This document shows, piece by piece, positions 1 to 6,056 of a DNA stretch of 8,530 nucleotides. The notes beneath the pieces were generated by a model. It ran no database searches and had not been told where the DNA came from. It saw only the letters and a program-made list of their open reading frames with translations. The stretch is from Rhizobiales bacterium UBA697. GTDB lineage: Bacteria > Pseudomonadota > Alphaproteobacteria > Rhizobiales > Ancalomicrobiaceae. Numbering within the stretch: position 1 is the stretch's first letter; each line of letters starts with the position of its first letter. The translations under genes were made by a program, and so were the position numbers. The DNA is taken from positions 1 through 8,530 of the forward strand of contig DBMN01000285.1 of the NCBI GenBank assembly GCA_002298965.1, given 5' to 3'.

Positions 1-101
1 AAGACCACGACGCCGCGCGGCGCCAAGCCGGCGGCGCGCACGGCCGCCTCGGCGCGCTCGCGGGTGCCTTCGTCGATCGGATCGTCGCGCCGCTCGCTCA
101 T
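1..101 (-). CDS. Unrecognised protein, N-terminal fragment (gene runs off the window)
   Basis: An open minus-strand frame begins at an ATG at 101-99 and stays open to the window edge. It gives 33 residues starting MSERRDDPIDEGTRERAEAA and continuing through an Ala/Arg-rich stretch into a hydrophobic VVV. Codon third positions are almost all G or C, as in the neighbouring genes, which supports real coding. The start lies 4 nt past the stop codon of the small membrane protein upstream (TGA at 108-106), with no clear Shine-Dalgarno sequence, so translational coupling is likely. The visible part is charged and probably cytoplasmic. I do not recognise the family and assign no function; the rest of the gene is outside the window. 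Confidence 0.45.
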   Translation of the reverse strand, partial: MSERRDDPIDEGTRERAEAAVRAAGLAPRGVVV

Positions 102-105
102 GGCA

Positions 106-378
106 TCAGCGCAGGACATAGGTGGTGACGAGATGGACGAGGAGGCCGATCGCCACGACGAGCGCCAGAGCGCGGCCGATACGCCTGCCCCAGACCTCGA
201 CGGCGTCGTCGGCCGCGGCATCGGAGCCGGCGAAATGACCGCCGACCTTCTCGGCGGTCTCGCGCAGCACCCGCGCGGCGCCGGACGTGCCGATCACCTC
301 GCCGTCGCGCGTCACGCCGGCCAGCGCCGCCTCGGCCTCGCGCCGCCGTTCCGCTTCGATCTCATCGCGTCGGTTCAT
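106..378 (-). CDS. Small hypothetical protein with one C-terminal membrane helix
   Basis: This 90-residue protein has a highly charged N-terminus (MNRRDEIEAERRREAEAALA) likely to form an amphipathic or coiled-coil helix. A polar middle follows, then a single hydrophobic helix at about residues 69-88 ending in a short YVLR tail. The layout suggests a tail-anchored inner-membrane protein with its soluble part in the cytoplasm. I chose the ATG at 378-376 because a GGAGGG ribosome-binding sequence lies just upstream. A TTG at 426 in the same frame would add 16 residues but has no comparable site. The gene follows the cytochrome c gene after 63 bp and precedes the fragment at 1-101 by 4 bp, so all three may be co-transcribed. 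The family is not recognised; a helper or anchor for the cytochrome is only a guess from position. Confidence 0.65.
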   Translation of the reverse strand: MNRRDEIEAERRREAEAALAGVTRDGEVIGTSGAARVLRETAEKVGGHFAGSDAAADDAVEVWGRRIGRALALVVAIGLLVHLVTTYVLR

Positions 379-380
379 CG

Positions 381-397
381 CGCCCTCCGAGAGGGCG
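381..397 (-). promoter_or_regulatory. Hairpin that encloses the ribosome-binding site of the small membrane protein
   Basis: A perfect inverted repeat with 7-bp arms (381-387 and 391-397) and a 3-nt loop lies 2 nt upstream of the ATG at 378. In the minus-strand RNA the 3' arm contains the GAGGG core of the Shine-Dalgarno sequence, so folding would hide the ribosome-binding site. There is no U-tract after it, so it is not a classical terminator. It could hold down translation of the small protein relative to the cytochrome, or protect the 3' end of the cytochrome mRNA. The repeat is seen directly; its effect is inferred. Confidence 0.5.
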
Positions 398-441
398 AGA
401 ATGGGGATCGCGCGCGTCTTCCGCAAGGGCGCGATCGGTCT

Positions 442-771
442 TCAGCGTGCCTGTGCCTTGGCGTGGGCGACGAGATCGGCGATGTCGCCGCGGCCGAGCT
501 GGAAGTCGGGCATGCGCCCATGCACCGTGCCGGGCATCGCCAGATAGTCGGCGAGCACGTCCGGCGTCATCCGTCCGGAGGCACCGAGCGCCGCGAAACT
601 CGGCGCATCGGCCGAAGCCGTCGTCTGGTCGGACGCCACCACGTGACAGGCCGCGCACCAGCGCTTGGCCAGTACCGCGCCGCGCTCCGGCGAACCGTCG
701 GCGAGCGCGGATGCGGCGAGGAGGAGGAGCGTCGCGCCTGCGAGAAGAAGGGTCGAACCGCCGTGGGCCAT
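442..771 (-). CDS. Periplasmic monoheme c-type cytochrome (class I-like)
   Basis: This 109-residue protein starts with a Sec signal peptide: a hydrophobic run at about residues 8-22, then ALA at 22-24 as the probable cleavage site. The mature chain of about 85 residues has one covalent heme motif, CAACH at 39-43, with His43 as the proximal axial ligand. Met87 in HGRMPDF is the probable sixth ligand, as in small class I cytochromes c. The final helix (about 92-108) matches the C-terminal helix of that fold. It should be a small periplasmic electron carrier; the donor and acceptor cannot be read from sequence. The start is backed by a strong GGGAGGA site at 776-782. It lies 85 bp downstream of the hydrolase gene, far enough for its own promoter, and 63 bp upstream of the small membrane protein. 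Confidence 0.88.
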   Translation of the reverse strand: MAHGGSTLLLAGATLLLLAASALADGSPERGAVLAKRWCAACHVVASDQTTASADAPSFAALGASGRMTPDVLADYLAMPGTVHGRMPDFQLGRGDIADLVAHAKAQAR

Positions 772-796
772 GATGTCCTCCCGCCGTTGCCGTCCC

Positions 797-829
797 TGGA
801 TCGAATCTAGGCGCGCCGCGGTCGATCCA
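797..829. promoter_or_regulatory. Inverted repeat upstream of the cytochrome c gene
   Basis: TGGATCGA at 797-804 is repeated perfectly inverted as TCGATCCA at 822-829, with a 17-nt spacer holding the self-complementary GGCGCGCC (810-817). It sits between the hydrolase stop (857) and the cytochrome start (771). There is no T-run on either strand, so it does not look like an intrinsic terminator. It could be a regulator site or an mRNA structure separating the two genes. Arms of this size can arise by chance in GC-rich DNA. Confidence 0.3.
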
Positions 830-856
830 CCAGCGCGGGGTTCTGCGCATCCGCCG

Positions 857-1822
857 CTACCGCGGGAAGCCCGGAATCCGCGACAGCACCGCCGCCAACG
901 GATCGGCGATCCAGGCGCGCGTCAGGAAGTCGTCGTGGACGACGTTGGCCGGCGTCGCCAAGAACCGCACCTCGCCCGCCGAGAACGCCTTCGGCAACCC
1001 GTCCGCCACGGCCACGCCGCGCGCCGTCAGCAGCCCCCGCAACGTCGTGTTCGCCGCCCGCGTCGAGGGCGAATGGGCGGAGAAGAAGAAGGCGCGTCCC
1101 CGCCGGCCGATCCAGTCGGCGAACCGCCCTTCCTCGGCATAGATCCCGTCGAGCAGGATCACCCCGGCGATGCGCTCGCCCGCCCCGCCGCGCTCGAGCG
1201 CGAAGGCGGTCGGCAGATAACCGCCGGAATAGGCGACGACGAAGACCGGCGCCCGCCCGAGCGCCGCCTCGAGCCCCGGTCGGCCCAGCACCGCTCCCGC
1301 CTTCGTCGCCGCCTCGGCGAGGAAGCGCGCGAAGTGGCCGCGCGTCCAGAACCGCCCGGCGCTGCTGTCGAGCGCGTCGACCGCCATCTGCGGCGCGACG
1401 AGAACGGCGTTCAGCCCCGAGGCCGCGAGCTGGCGCACCACGCCCTGACGCGCGATCACGTCCCGGTCGAGGCGCGCCCGGTTGCCGTGGAAGAACACGA
1501 CGAGAGCGAGCGGCCGTGCCGGATCGAGGCCGGCGGGGGCGGCGATCAGCACGTCGCGCGCGGCATAGGTCGGGTCTTCGAAATAGACCCCGCCGCGCGG
1601 CGAGGTGTGCCCGCGCCGACCGTCGCGGACGACGTCGAGGAACGGCCCGCCGCGATCGGGGATCTCGCCGTCGTAAGGAAAGGCCGAGGTCTCGAAGGGC
1701 ACGATCGCCGTCGTCGCCCGTCCCTCGGCGCGTGCCGATCCGCCCGCCGTGAGGAGCGTCGCCGCCGCCCCGACGAGGAGCCGGCGGCGGTCGGGCGAGA
1801 AGGGTTGCGAGGCATCGACCAT
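857..1822 (-). CDS. Tat-exported alpha/beta-hydrolase-fold protein (putative esterase/peptidase)
   Basis: This 321-residue protein begins with a twin-arginine signal: DRRRLLVG at 11-18, a hydrophobic stretch to about residue 26, and cleavage probably near residue 32 (SARA|EG). The body has alpha/beta hydrolase landmarks in order. A strand leads to HGN at 112-114 (oxyanion region). The nucleophile elbow AYSGGY at 197-202 gives Ser199. LLDG at 223-226 gives the probable acid Asp225, and VVHDD at 294-298 gives the probable catalytic His296. The complete triad suggests an active periplasmic hydrolase; the substrate is unknown. The elbow has Ala where the usual G-x-S-x-G has its first Gly. The start at 1822 is supported by GGAGG at 1828-1832, and the gene follows the membrane protein after only 20 bp, implying one operon. 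Assignment to a specific esterase, lipase or peptidase family is not possible by eye. Confidence 0.82.
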   Translation of the reverse strand: MVDASQPFSPDRRRLLVGAAATLLTAGGSARAEGRATTAIVPFETSAFPYDGEIPDRGGPFLDVVRDGRRGHTSPRGGVYFEDPTYAARDVLIAAPAGLDPARPLALVVFFHGNRARLDRDVIARQGVVRQLAASGLNAVLVAPQMAVDALDSSAGRFWTRGHFARFLAEAATKAGAVLGRPGLEAALGRAPVFVVAYSGGYLPTAFALERGGAGERIAGVILLDGIYAEEGRFADWIGRRGRAFFFSAHSPSTRAANTTLRGLLTARGVAVADGLPKAFSAGEVRFLATPANVVHDDFLTRAWIADPLAAVLSRIPGFPR

Positions 1823-1842
1823 GACCGCCTCCGAGGATTGCC

Positions 1843-4464
1843 TCAGCCGTGGGCCCCGACCATTCGACGGGATGCCGCATCGTCGCTCGCGACCGGCCTC
1901 AGCACCGCGAAGAAGGCCGGCACCGCGACGAGATAGGCCGCGCCGGCGATGAACAGCACCGCACCGAGGCCGAAGCTCGTCGCCACGATCGGCACGATCG
2001 CCGCGCCGATCACCGAGAAGCAGCCGTTGATGCCCCAGGCCCACAGGAACATCGGCTCCTTGCCGAGGCGGGCGAGCCAGCCCATCGCCGTCGCCATGGG
2101 GAAGCCCATCAGGAAGGCCGGCGGGAAGATCAGCACGAAGGAGAAGACCAGCCGCGCCGCATAGGACCAGCCGCCGATCAGATCGAGGACGCGGTCGAGC
2201 GCGATGCCGTAGACGATCAGGATCGCCCCGATCGCCGCCAGGATCGGCGGCAGCATCCACCGCGCCCGCGCCTGGATCCGTTCGGAGACGAGGCTGCCGA
2301 GGCCGGAGAAGACCAGCATGCCGGTGATCAGCACCGAGGCCGAGACGGTGGCATTGGACAGCGCCAGCACGAAATTGGCGATCAGCCCGACCTCGACCGT
2401 GATGTAGCCGAGCCCGAGACAGGCGAAGAACAGGATGGTCAGCCCCTTGCCGGGATAGGCCGAGAAGATCGTCCGCCAGCCGAAGACGACGGGAAAGGCG
2501 ACCAGCACCGCCGCCGCGACGCAGGCGACCGCCAGCGTCGCCCACAAGAGCAGATAGCCCCACTCGTCCTGCAGGATCTCCAGCCGGTCGGTGACGCGGC
2601 CGAGATCGGCCGGCTTCACGTAGGCTGCGAAATAGGCCCGGTCGTTGGTCAGCGGACGGGCATCGAACACCCAGTCGCGGGCGATCTCGTCCCAGCCGCC
2701 GTGGAGCAACGCGTTCCAGGCGAAGCGCGCCAGCCGCGTCGACGGCATGGCGCCCGCCCCGTCCTCCGGACCCGCCTCCGGTCCGCCGGCCGCATCGGCG
2801 CCGGGCGGGGCGTCGGCCGCCGGCTTGCCGTCGCCGAAGATCTGGGCGCGGTAGTCGGAAAGGAGCTTCGGCAGCTCGGCCGTATCGACGGCGAGATCGG
2901 GCGCCGCCACCTCGTCGAAGGACATGGCCTTGGAATGCGCCCGGAGCTTCGCGACGTCGGCGGGCGAGAAGCCGCCGCGCCGCCACAGCACCGTGGTGGT
3001 CGAGAGATAGGTCGAGACCGCGTAGAAGCTCGTCGCCCGGCTCGCCGGCTCGACGTCGCCCGCCGCCAGCGCCAGCGTGGCGTAGAGCTTGAGGACCGAC
3101 TTCGGCGGCTCCTCCTTGTTCCACAGCGTGACGGAGAAGATGCCGCCCGGCTCCAGCGCCCGCATCGCCGCGGCGAAGGCTTCGCGGGTGTAGGAGAACT
3201 TCTCGACGATCGAGAAGCCGCCGGGGCTGGAGAGACCGGCGCTGTCGGCGAGGCTGAGGTCGATCACGTCGAAGCGGCGGTCGGTATGGCCGAGGAACAG
3301 CCGCCCCTCGCGGTCGATCACCTCGACGCGCGGATCGCGCAGCACGTCGCCGGTGAAGGTCCGCAGTACCGGATCGTTGAGGAAGGCGTCGAGAATGGTC
3401 GGATTGCCCTCCGCCACCGTCACCGTCGACGAGCCCGAGGCCAACGCCACCGCCGTCGAGATGCCGCCGCCGAACTGGGTGACGAAGGTCTTCGGCCGTT
3501 CGGCGAGCAGATAGGGATAGACCATCGGCAGATAGCGGAAATAGGCGGTCTGCTTCTCCGGCAGCCGGCCGATCACCCCGCTCGGCCCCTCGCCGTCGAC
3601 ATAGAGGCCGAGATAGGCGTTGGCCGGCATCTCCGGCAGGTTGAAGGCGGCATTGTCCGAGAGGCCGGGCGCGAAGTGCAGGTACGAGCTCGCGTAGACC
3701 TCGATCCGGCCGAAGGGCGAGTTGCGCTCGAGCACCCGTTTGGCGTCCGGGAACTTGCGGGCATAGGCGACGCCCTTGTAGTCCGAGGTCGCGAGCTTGG
3801 TCAGCCCCGCCGTCTGCGGCAGCACGTGATGCCCCACCGTCGCGACGATCGCCAGCGCGAGCAGCGCACCCGCCTCGCGCCTGAGCCCGAGCACGAGGAA
3901 CCACGCGAGCGACCCCGCCGCCCACAGGACGAGCGGCACCGTGACGAGATCTTCCGGCGGGAAGACCCACATCGCGGCGAGGAAGACGAGACCGCAGAGA
4001 CCGGAGCCGGCGAGATCGGCGAAGTAGAAGCGGTTGAACGACGTCCGCGCCTGCTGGAACACCACGCCGAGGAAGGCGGCACCGGCCAGGAACGGCAGCA
4101 GATAGAGCCCGAAGTTGGCGGCGAGCCGCCACTTCTGCATCGGGTCCGAGAGCATGAAGATGGCGTTGAACGGCACCTGCTGCGCCGCGAGGTTCGAGGC
4201 GACCGTCAGCGGTCCGAAGGCCAGCAGCGCGGCGGTCGACACACCACGCCAGTGCCGGTCGAACCAGCCGGTCGCCACGCTCATCACCGCGCTGGTCAGG
4301 CCGAAGCCGAGCATGGCGAGCGACACGACGAAGGAGCCGAAATGCGCCCAGCTCCCTACCGAGAAGATGCGCATGATGCCGATCTGCAGCGCGATCACCG
4401 CGCCCGCGACGAGGCCGACCGCGAGATAGAGGCTCCAGTGTCGGCGCTCGTCGAAGCTCGTCAT
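1843..4464 (-). CDS. Polytopic membrane protein with central spermidine-synthase-like domain
   Basis: This 873-residue protein has three parts. The N-terminal membrane region has about seven helices (roughly 12-33, 40-65, 75-92, 115-138, 146-168, 173-193, 197-211). A soluble region follows at about 225-630. A C-terminal membrane region has about seven more helices (roughly 634-663, 673-701, 705-724, 737-755, 765-788, 806-830, 833-855). The soluble part holds a Rossmann nucleotide-binding domain resembling spermidine synthases: GGGISTA at 332-338, an acidic residue at strand 2 (VAE, 350-352), DREGRLF at 384-390, FDVIDLSLADS at 398-408 and LEPGGIFSV at 437-445. It resembles proteins annotated as fused MFS/spermidine synthase. 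By eye the usual catalytic Asp of the VDSSDP motif is replaced (Ser404 aligns), so polyamine synthesis is doubtful. An Ala/Gly/Pro/Asp linker lies at 546-573. The ATG overlaps the upstream stop (ATGA), so translation is probably coupled. The substrate is unknown. Confidence 0.85.
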   Translation of the reverse strand: MTSFDERRHWSLYLAVGLVAGAVIALQIGIMRIFSVGSWAHFGSFVVSLAMLGFGLTSAVMSVATGWFDRHWRGVSTAALLAFGPLTVASNLAAQQVPFNAIFMLSDPMQKWRLAANFGLYLLPFLAGAAFLGVVFQQARTSFNRFYFADLAGSGLCGLVFLAAMWVFPPEDLVTVPLVLWAAGSLAWFLVLGLRREAGALLALAIVATVGHHVLPQTAGLTKLATSDYKGVAYARKFPDAKRVLERNSPFGRIEVYASSYLHFAPGLSDNAAFNLPEMPANAYLGLYVDGEGPSGVIGRLPEKQTAYFRYLPMVYPYLLAERPKTFVTQFGGGISTAVALASGSSTVTVAEGNPTILDAFLNDPVLRTFTGDVLRDPRVEVIDREGRLFLGHTDRRFDVIDLSLADSAGLSSPGGFSIVEKFSYTREAFAAAMRALEPGGIFSVTLWNKEEPPKSVLKLYATLALAAGDVEPASRATSFYAVSTYLSTTTVLWRRGGFSPADVAKLRAHSKAMSFDEVAAPDLAVDTAELPKLLSDYRAQIFGDGKPAADAPPGADAAGGPEAGPEDGAGAMPSTRLARFAWNALLHGGWDEIARDWVFDARPLTNDRAYFAAYVKPADLGRVTDRLEILQDEWGYLLLWATLAVACVAAAVLVAFPVVFGWRTIFSAYPGKGLTILFFACLGLGYITVEVGLIANFVLALSNATVSASVLITGMLVFSGLGSLVSERIQARARWMLPPILAAIGAILIVYGIALDRVLDLIGGWSYAARLVFSFVLIFPPAFLMGFPMATAMGWLARLGKEPMFLWAWGINGCFSVIGAAIVPIVATSFGLGAVLFIAGAAYLVAVPAFFAVLRPVASDDAASRRMVGAHG

Positions 4465-5330
4465 TTGTTGTGCGTGCCCTGGATGGCCTCGCCCTCGAGC
4501 TTGGTGAAGGGCACGAAGGGCACGATCTTGCCGTTGTAGATGTCGGAGCGCTGCACCGTGACCGTGCCGTCGGCGGCGACCTCCTTGGTCACCTTCAGCA
4601 CGCGCTGGGCGCCCGGCGGGCCGACCGGAATGACCATGATGCCGCCCGGCTTCAGCTGCTGGAGGAGCGGCGGGGGAATGTGGTCGATGCCGCAGGTCAC
4701 GACGATCTTGTCGAAGGGCCCTTCCTCCTCCCAGCCGTAGTAGCCGTCGGCGTTCTTCGACTTGATGGCGGCGAACTCGGAATAGCCGCGCGCGATCAGC
4801 TTGTCGTAGATCGAGCGGGTGCGCTCGGCGAGCGGCTTGATGATCTCGATCGAGAAGACCTTGTCGGTCAGATTGGCGAGATAGGCCGACTGGTAGCCCG
4901 AGCCGGTGCCGATCTCGAGCACCTTCTCGCCCATCTTCGGATCGATCGTCGAGGTCATGCGCCCGACCAGGAACGGGCCGGAGATGGTGACGCCCCAGCC
5001 GATGTCGAGGAAGGCGTGCTCGTAGGCGCGCGCGAGATTGGCCGCCAGCACGAACTCCTCGCGCGGCGTCATCAGGAACGCGCGCTTGTTGCGGGCCTCC
5101 CAGAGATCCCTGTTGGCGACCATGGTCTGGAAGCGCTGGAAGCGCTCGGCGAGATACTTCGGATCCTCGCCGCGATTGGCGACCATCCACTGGACGAAGC
5201 TCTTCTCGTCGCCGATCGGCGGCGTCGCGTTCCAGTCGTAGGGCTTGGGCACGTCGGCCCGGGCGAAAGACGGCAACGAGGCGGTCGCGGCGAAGGCCGC
5301 GGCACCGGCGAGCAACGAACGACGATCCAT
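4461..5330 (-). CDS. Tat-exported protein-L-isoaspartate O-methyltransferase-like protein
   Basis: This 289-residue protein has a twin-arginine-type signal (MDRRSLLAG, hydrophobic to about 20, probable cleavage at FARA|DV near 25-26), then a PIMT fold. Seen in order are the PIMT pre-motif IGWGVTISGPF (110-120), SAM motif I VLEIGTGSGYQSAYLA (137-152), the post-I strand VFSIEI (158-163), motif II FDKIVVTCG (206-214), then IPPPLLQQLKPGGIMVIPVG (218-237). PIMTs use SAM to methylate abnormal L-isoaspartyl residues, starting their repair; here the SAM-binding signature looks intact. Oddities are the export signal on a SAM-dependent enzyme and about 20 extra residues before MTPREEFV compared with the cytosolic family. 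The start at 5330 is chosen because AGGGG at 5336-5340 lies at the right distance; an upstream in-frame ATG at 5366 lies in a dyad and lacks such a site. It is the first gene of the operon with the membrane protein and hydrolase. Confidence 0.85.
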   Translation of the reverse strand: MDRRSLLAGAAAFAATASLPSFARADVPKPYDWNATPPIGDEKSFVQWMVANRGEDPKYLAERFQRFQTMVANRDLWEARNKRAFLMTPREEFVLAANLARAYEHAFLDIGWGVTISGPFLVGRMTSTIDPKMGEKVLEIGTGSGYQSAYLANLTDKVFSIEIIKPLAERTRSIYDKLIARGYSEFAAIKSKNADGYYGWEEEGPFDKIVVTCGIDHIPPPLLQQLKPGGIMVIPVGPPGAQRVLKVTKEVAADGTVTVQRSDIYNGKIVPFVPFTKLEGEAIQGTHNK

Positions 5331-5335
5331 CCGAT

Positions 5336-5343
5336 CCCCTCCC
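5336..5343 (-). promoter_or_regulatory. Strong ribosome-binding site fixing the PIMT-like start
   Basis: In minus-strand sense this reads GGGAGGGG, ending 5 nt before the ATG at 5330. It decides between that start and the in-frame ATG at 5366, and places the twin arginines at residues 3-4 directly after the initiator region, as expected for a Tat signal. Confidence 0.75.
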
Positions 5344-5352
5344 GAACGGCGA

Positions 5353-5374
5353 ATCGTGCGCAGCACCGCACGAT
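5353..5374. promoter_or_regulatory. 22-bp inverted repeat in the leader of the PIMT-like operon
   Basis: ATCGTGCG at 5353-5360 and CGCACGAT at 5367-5374 form a perfect 8-bp inverted repeat around a 6-nt spacer. It lies 22-44 nt upstream of the PIMT-like start codon, between it and the 23-bp dyad at 5396-5418. It could be an operator or, if transcribed, an RNA stem in the 5' leader. No T-tract follows on either strand, so it is not a typical terminator. Confidence 0.4.
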
Positions 5375-5395
5375 CACGAGACGTTCGTCAGGATG

Positions 5396-5418
5396 TTGAC
5401 GGGTTCGAAAACCGTCAA
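5396..5418. promoter_or_regulatory. 23-bp dyad, candidate Rrf2-type operator overlapping a promoter
   Basis: The sequence TTGACGGGTT-CGA-AAACCGTCAA is a near-perfect palindrome: 10-bp arms with one mismatched pair. The length and the single-base centre (5407) resemble the 23-bp dyads bound by NsrR-type Rrf2 dimers, although the bases differ from the enterobacterial consensus. Its right arm read on the minus strand gives TTGACG, followed after 17 bp by CATCCT (5390-5395), a modest -35/-10 pair that could drive the PIMT-like operon. A repressor bound here would cover that -35. The divergent Rrf2 gene starts 131 bp to the right and may autoregulate from the same site. The dyad is seen; binding is inferred. 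Confidence 0.45.
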
Positions 5419-5549
5419 TCGGCCGATGACCCTGCGGTAACGAGTTCGCGCGTCTGTTGTGTCCTTGCATCACGACTCGCCGGCGCCGCCGGCCTTGGCG
5501 TCGCGGCCCCGCGCGGTGTAGCCTCGCTCGAGATCGATCCGAGACCCCG

Positions 5550-6053
5550 ATGCGCCTCACCGCCTACACCAACTACGCGCTCCGCACCCTGATGTTCGCC
5601 GCCCTCGAGGCGCCGAACCTGGTGCGCGTGCAGGACGTCGCCGAGGCCCACGGCATCTCGCGCACCCATCTGGTGAAGTGCGTCCACCAGCTCGGACAGT
5701 GGGGTTATCTCGTCAACGTCCGCGGCCGCGGCGGCGGTTTCCGCCTCGCCCGACCGGCGGAGGCGATCACCATCGGCGAGATCGTCCGACGCACCGAGGA
5801 GGGCTTCGACCTGGTCGAATGCTTCTCGCCCGAGACCGCCTCCTGCCCGCTGGTCGGCCGTTGCCGCCTGTCGACGGCGCTGGAGAAGGCGCGCGACGTC
5901 TTCCTCGAGGAACTCGACGGCGTCACCATCGCCGACATCACGACGAACGGCGGCGAGGTCCTGTCGATCCTCGATCTCGACGGCGGCGGACCGATGGCGA
6001 GCGAATGCGACGCCCTGCGCGCGGCGGCCGATGTGGTCGAACGGCTCTCGTGA
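5550..6053 (+). CDS. Rrf2-family Fe-S transcriptional regulator (NsrR/RirA-like)
   Basis: This 167-residue protein has the Rrf2 winged-helix layout: MRLTAYTNYALR at the N-terminus, recognition helix around 36-50 (ISRTHLVKCVHQLGQ), and wing RGRGGGFRLARPAEAI at 58-73. Three cysteines follow at 91, 99 and 105 in ECF...CPLVGRCRL, the ligand set of Fe-S sensing members. From memory this spacing matches Rhizobium RirA (iron) and alphaproteobacterial NsrR (nitric oxide); the CPL-x-x-CRL wording and LDGVTIADI (122-130) look more NsrR-like. Residue 8 is Asn, whereas NsrR usually has Asp there as a further cluster ligand. The tail after 140 is longer than in short NsrR proteins. It is divergent from the PIMT-like operon, so regulation of that operon is plausible. 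The ATG at 5550 has only a weak upstream site but gives the conserved family start. Whether it senses NO, iron or redox is undecided. Confidence 0.9.
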   Translation: MRLTAYTNYALRTLMFAALEAPNLVRVQDVAEAHGISRTHLVKCVHQLGQWGYLVNVRGRGGGFRLARPAEAITIGEIVRRTEEGFDLVECFSPETASCPLVGRCRLSTALEKARDVFLEELDGVTIADITTNGGEVLSILDLDGGGPMASECDALRAAADVVERLS

Positions 6054-6056
6054 GCC

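Noticed and set aside
64..810. A 248-codon plus-strand open frame over the cytochrome region.
   Set aside because: It runs antisense to a cytochrome with a signal peptide, CxxCH motif and good ribosome-binding site. The plus-strand product has no coherent features.
857..4132. A 1091-codon open frame on the minus strand that could be read as one giant protein.
   Set aside because: Only its last 321 codons (from 1822) are real, forming the Tat-exported hydrolase with its own ribosome-binding site. The upstream part is low-complexity Arg/Ala/Gly translation in the wrong frame of the membrane protein gene.
1849..4539. An 896-codon plus-strand open frame opposite the membrane protein gene.
   Set aside because: The product is rich in Arg, Glu, His and Asp without recognisable domains, typical of the antisense frame of a GC-rich gene. 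The minus strand encodes clear membrane helices and a Rossmann domain.
1843..5190. Possible fusion of the PIMT-like and membrane proteins, since one frame is open from 5190 to 1843.
   Set aside because: The true PIMT-like frame ends at 4461, and the membrane protein starts at the overlapping ATG at 4464 in another frame. The frame above 4464 gives low-complexity sequence.
5331..5366. Earlier in-frame ATG (5366) for the PIMT-like gene.
   Set aside because: It lies within the 22-bp dyad, lacks a Shine-Dalgarno site, and would put 12 extra residues before a well-formed Tat signal.
5396..5418. Iron-responsive box of the RirA type (TGA-N9-TCA) in the divergent region.
   Set aside because: The TGA and TCA elements in the dyad are 15 bp apart, not 9. 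The match is to a general dyad, not that box.
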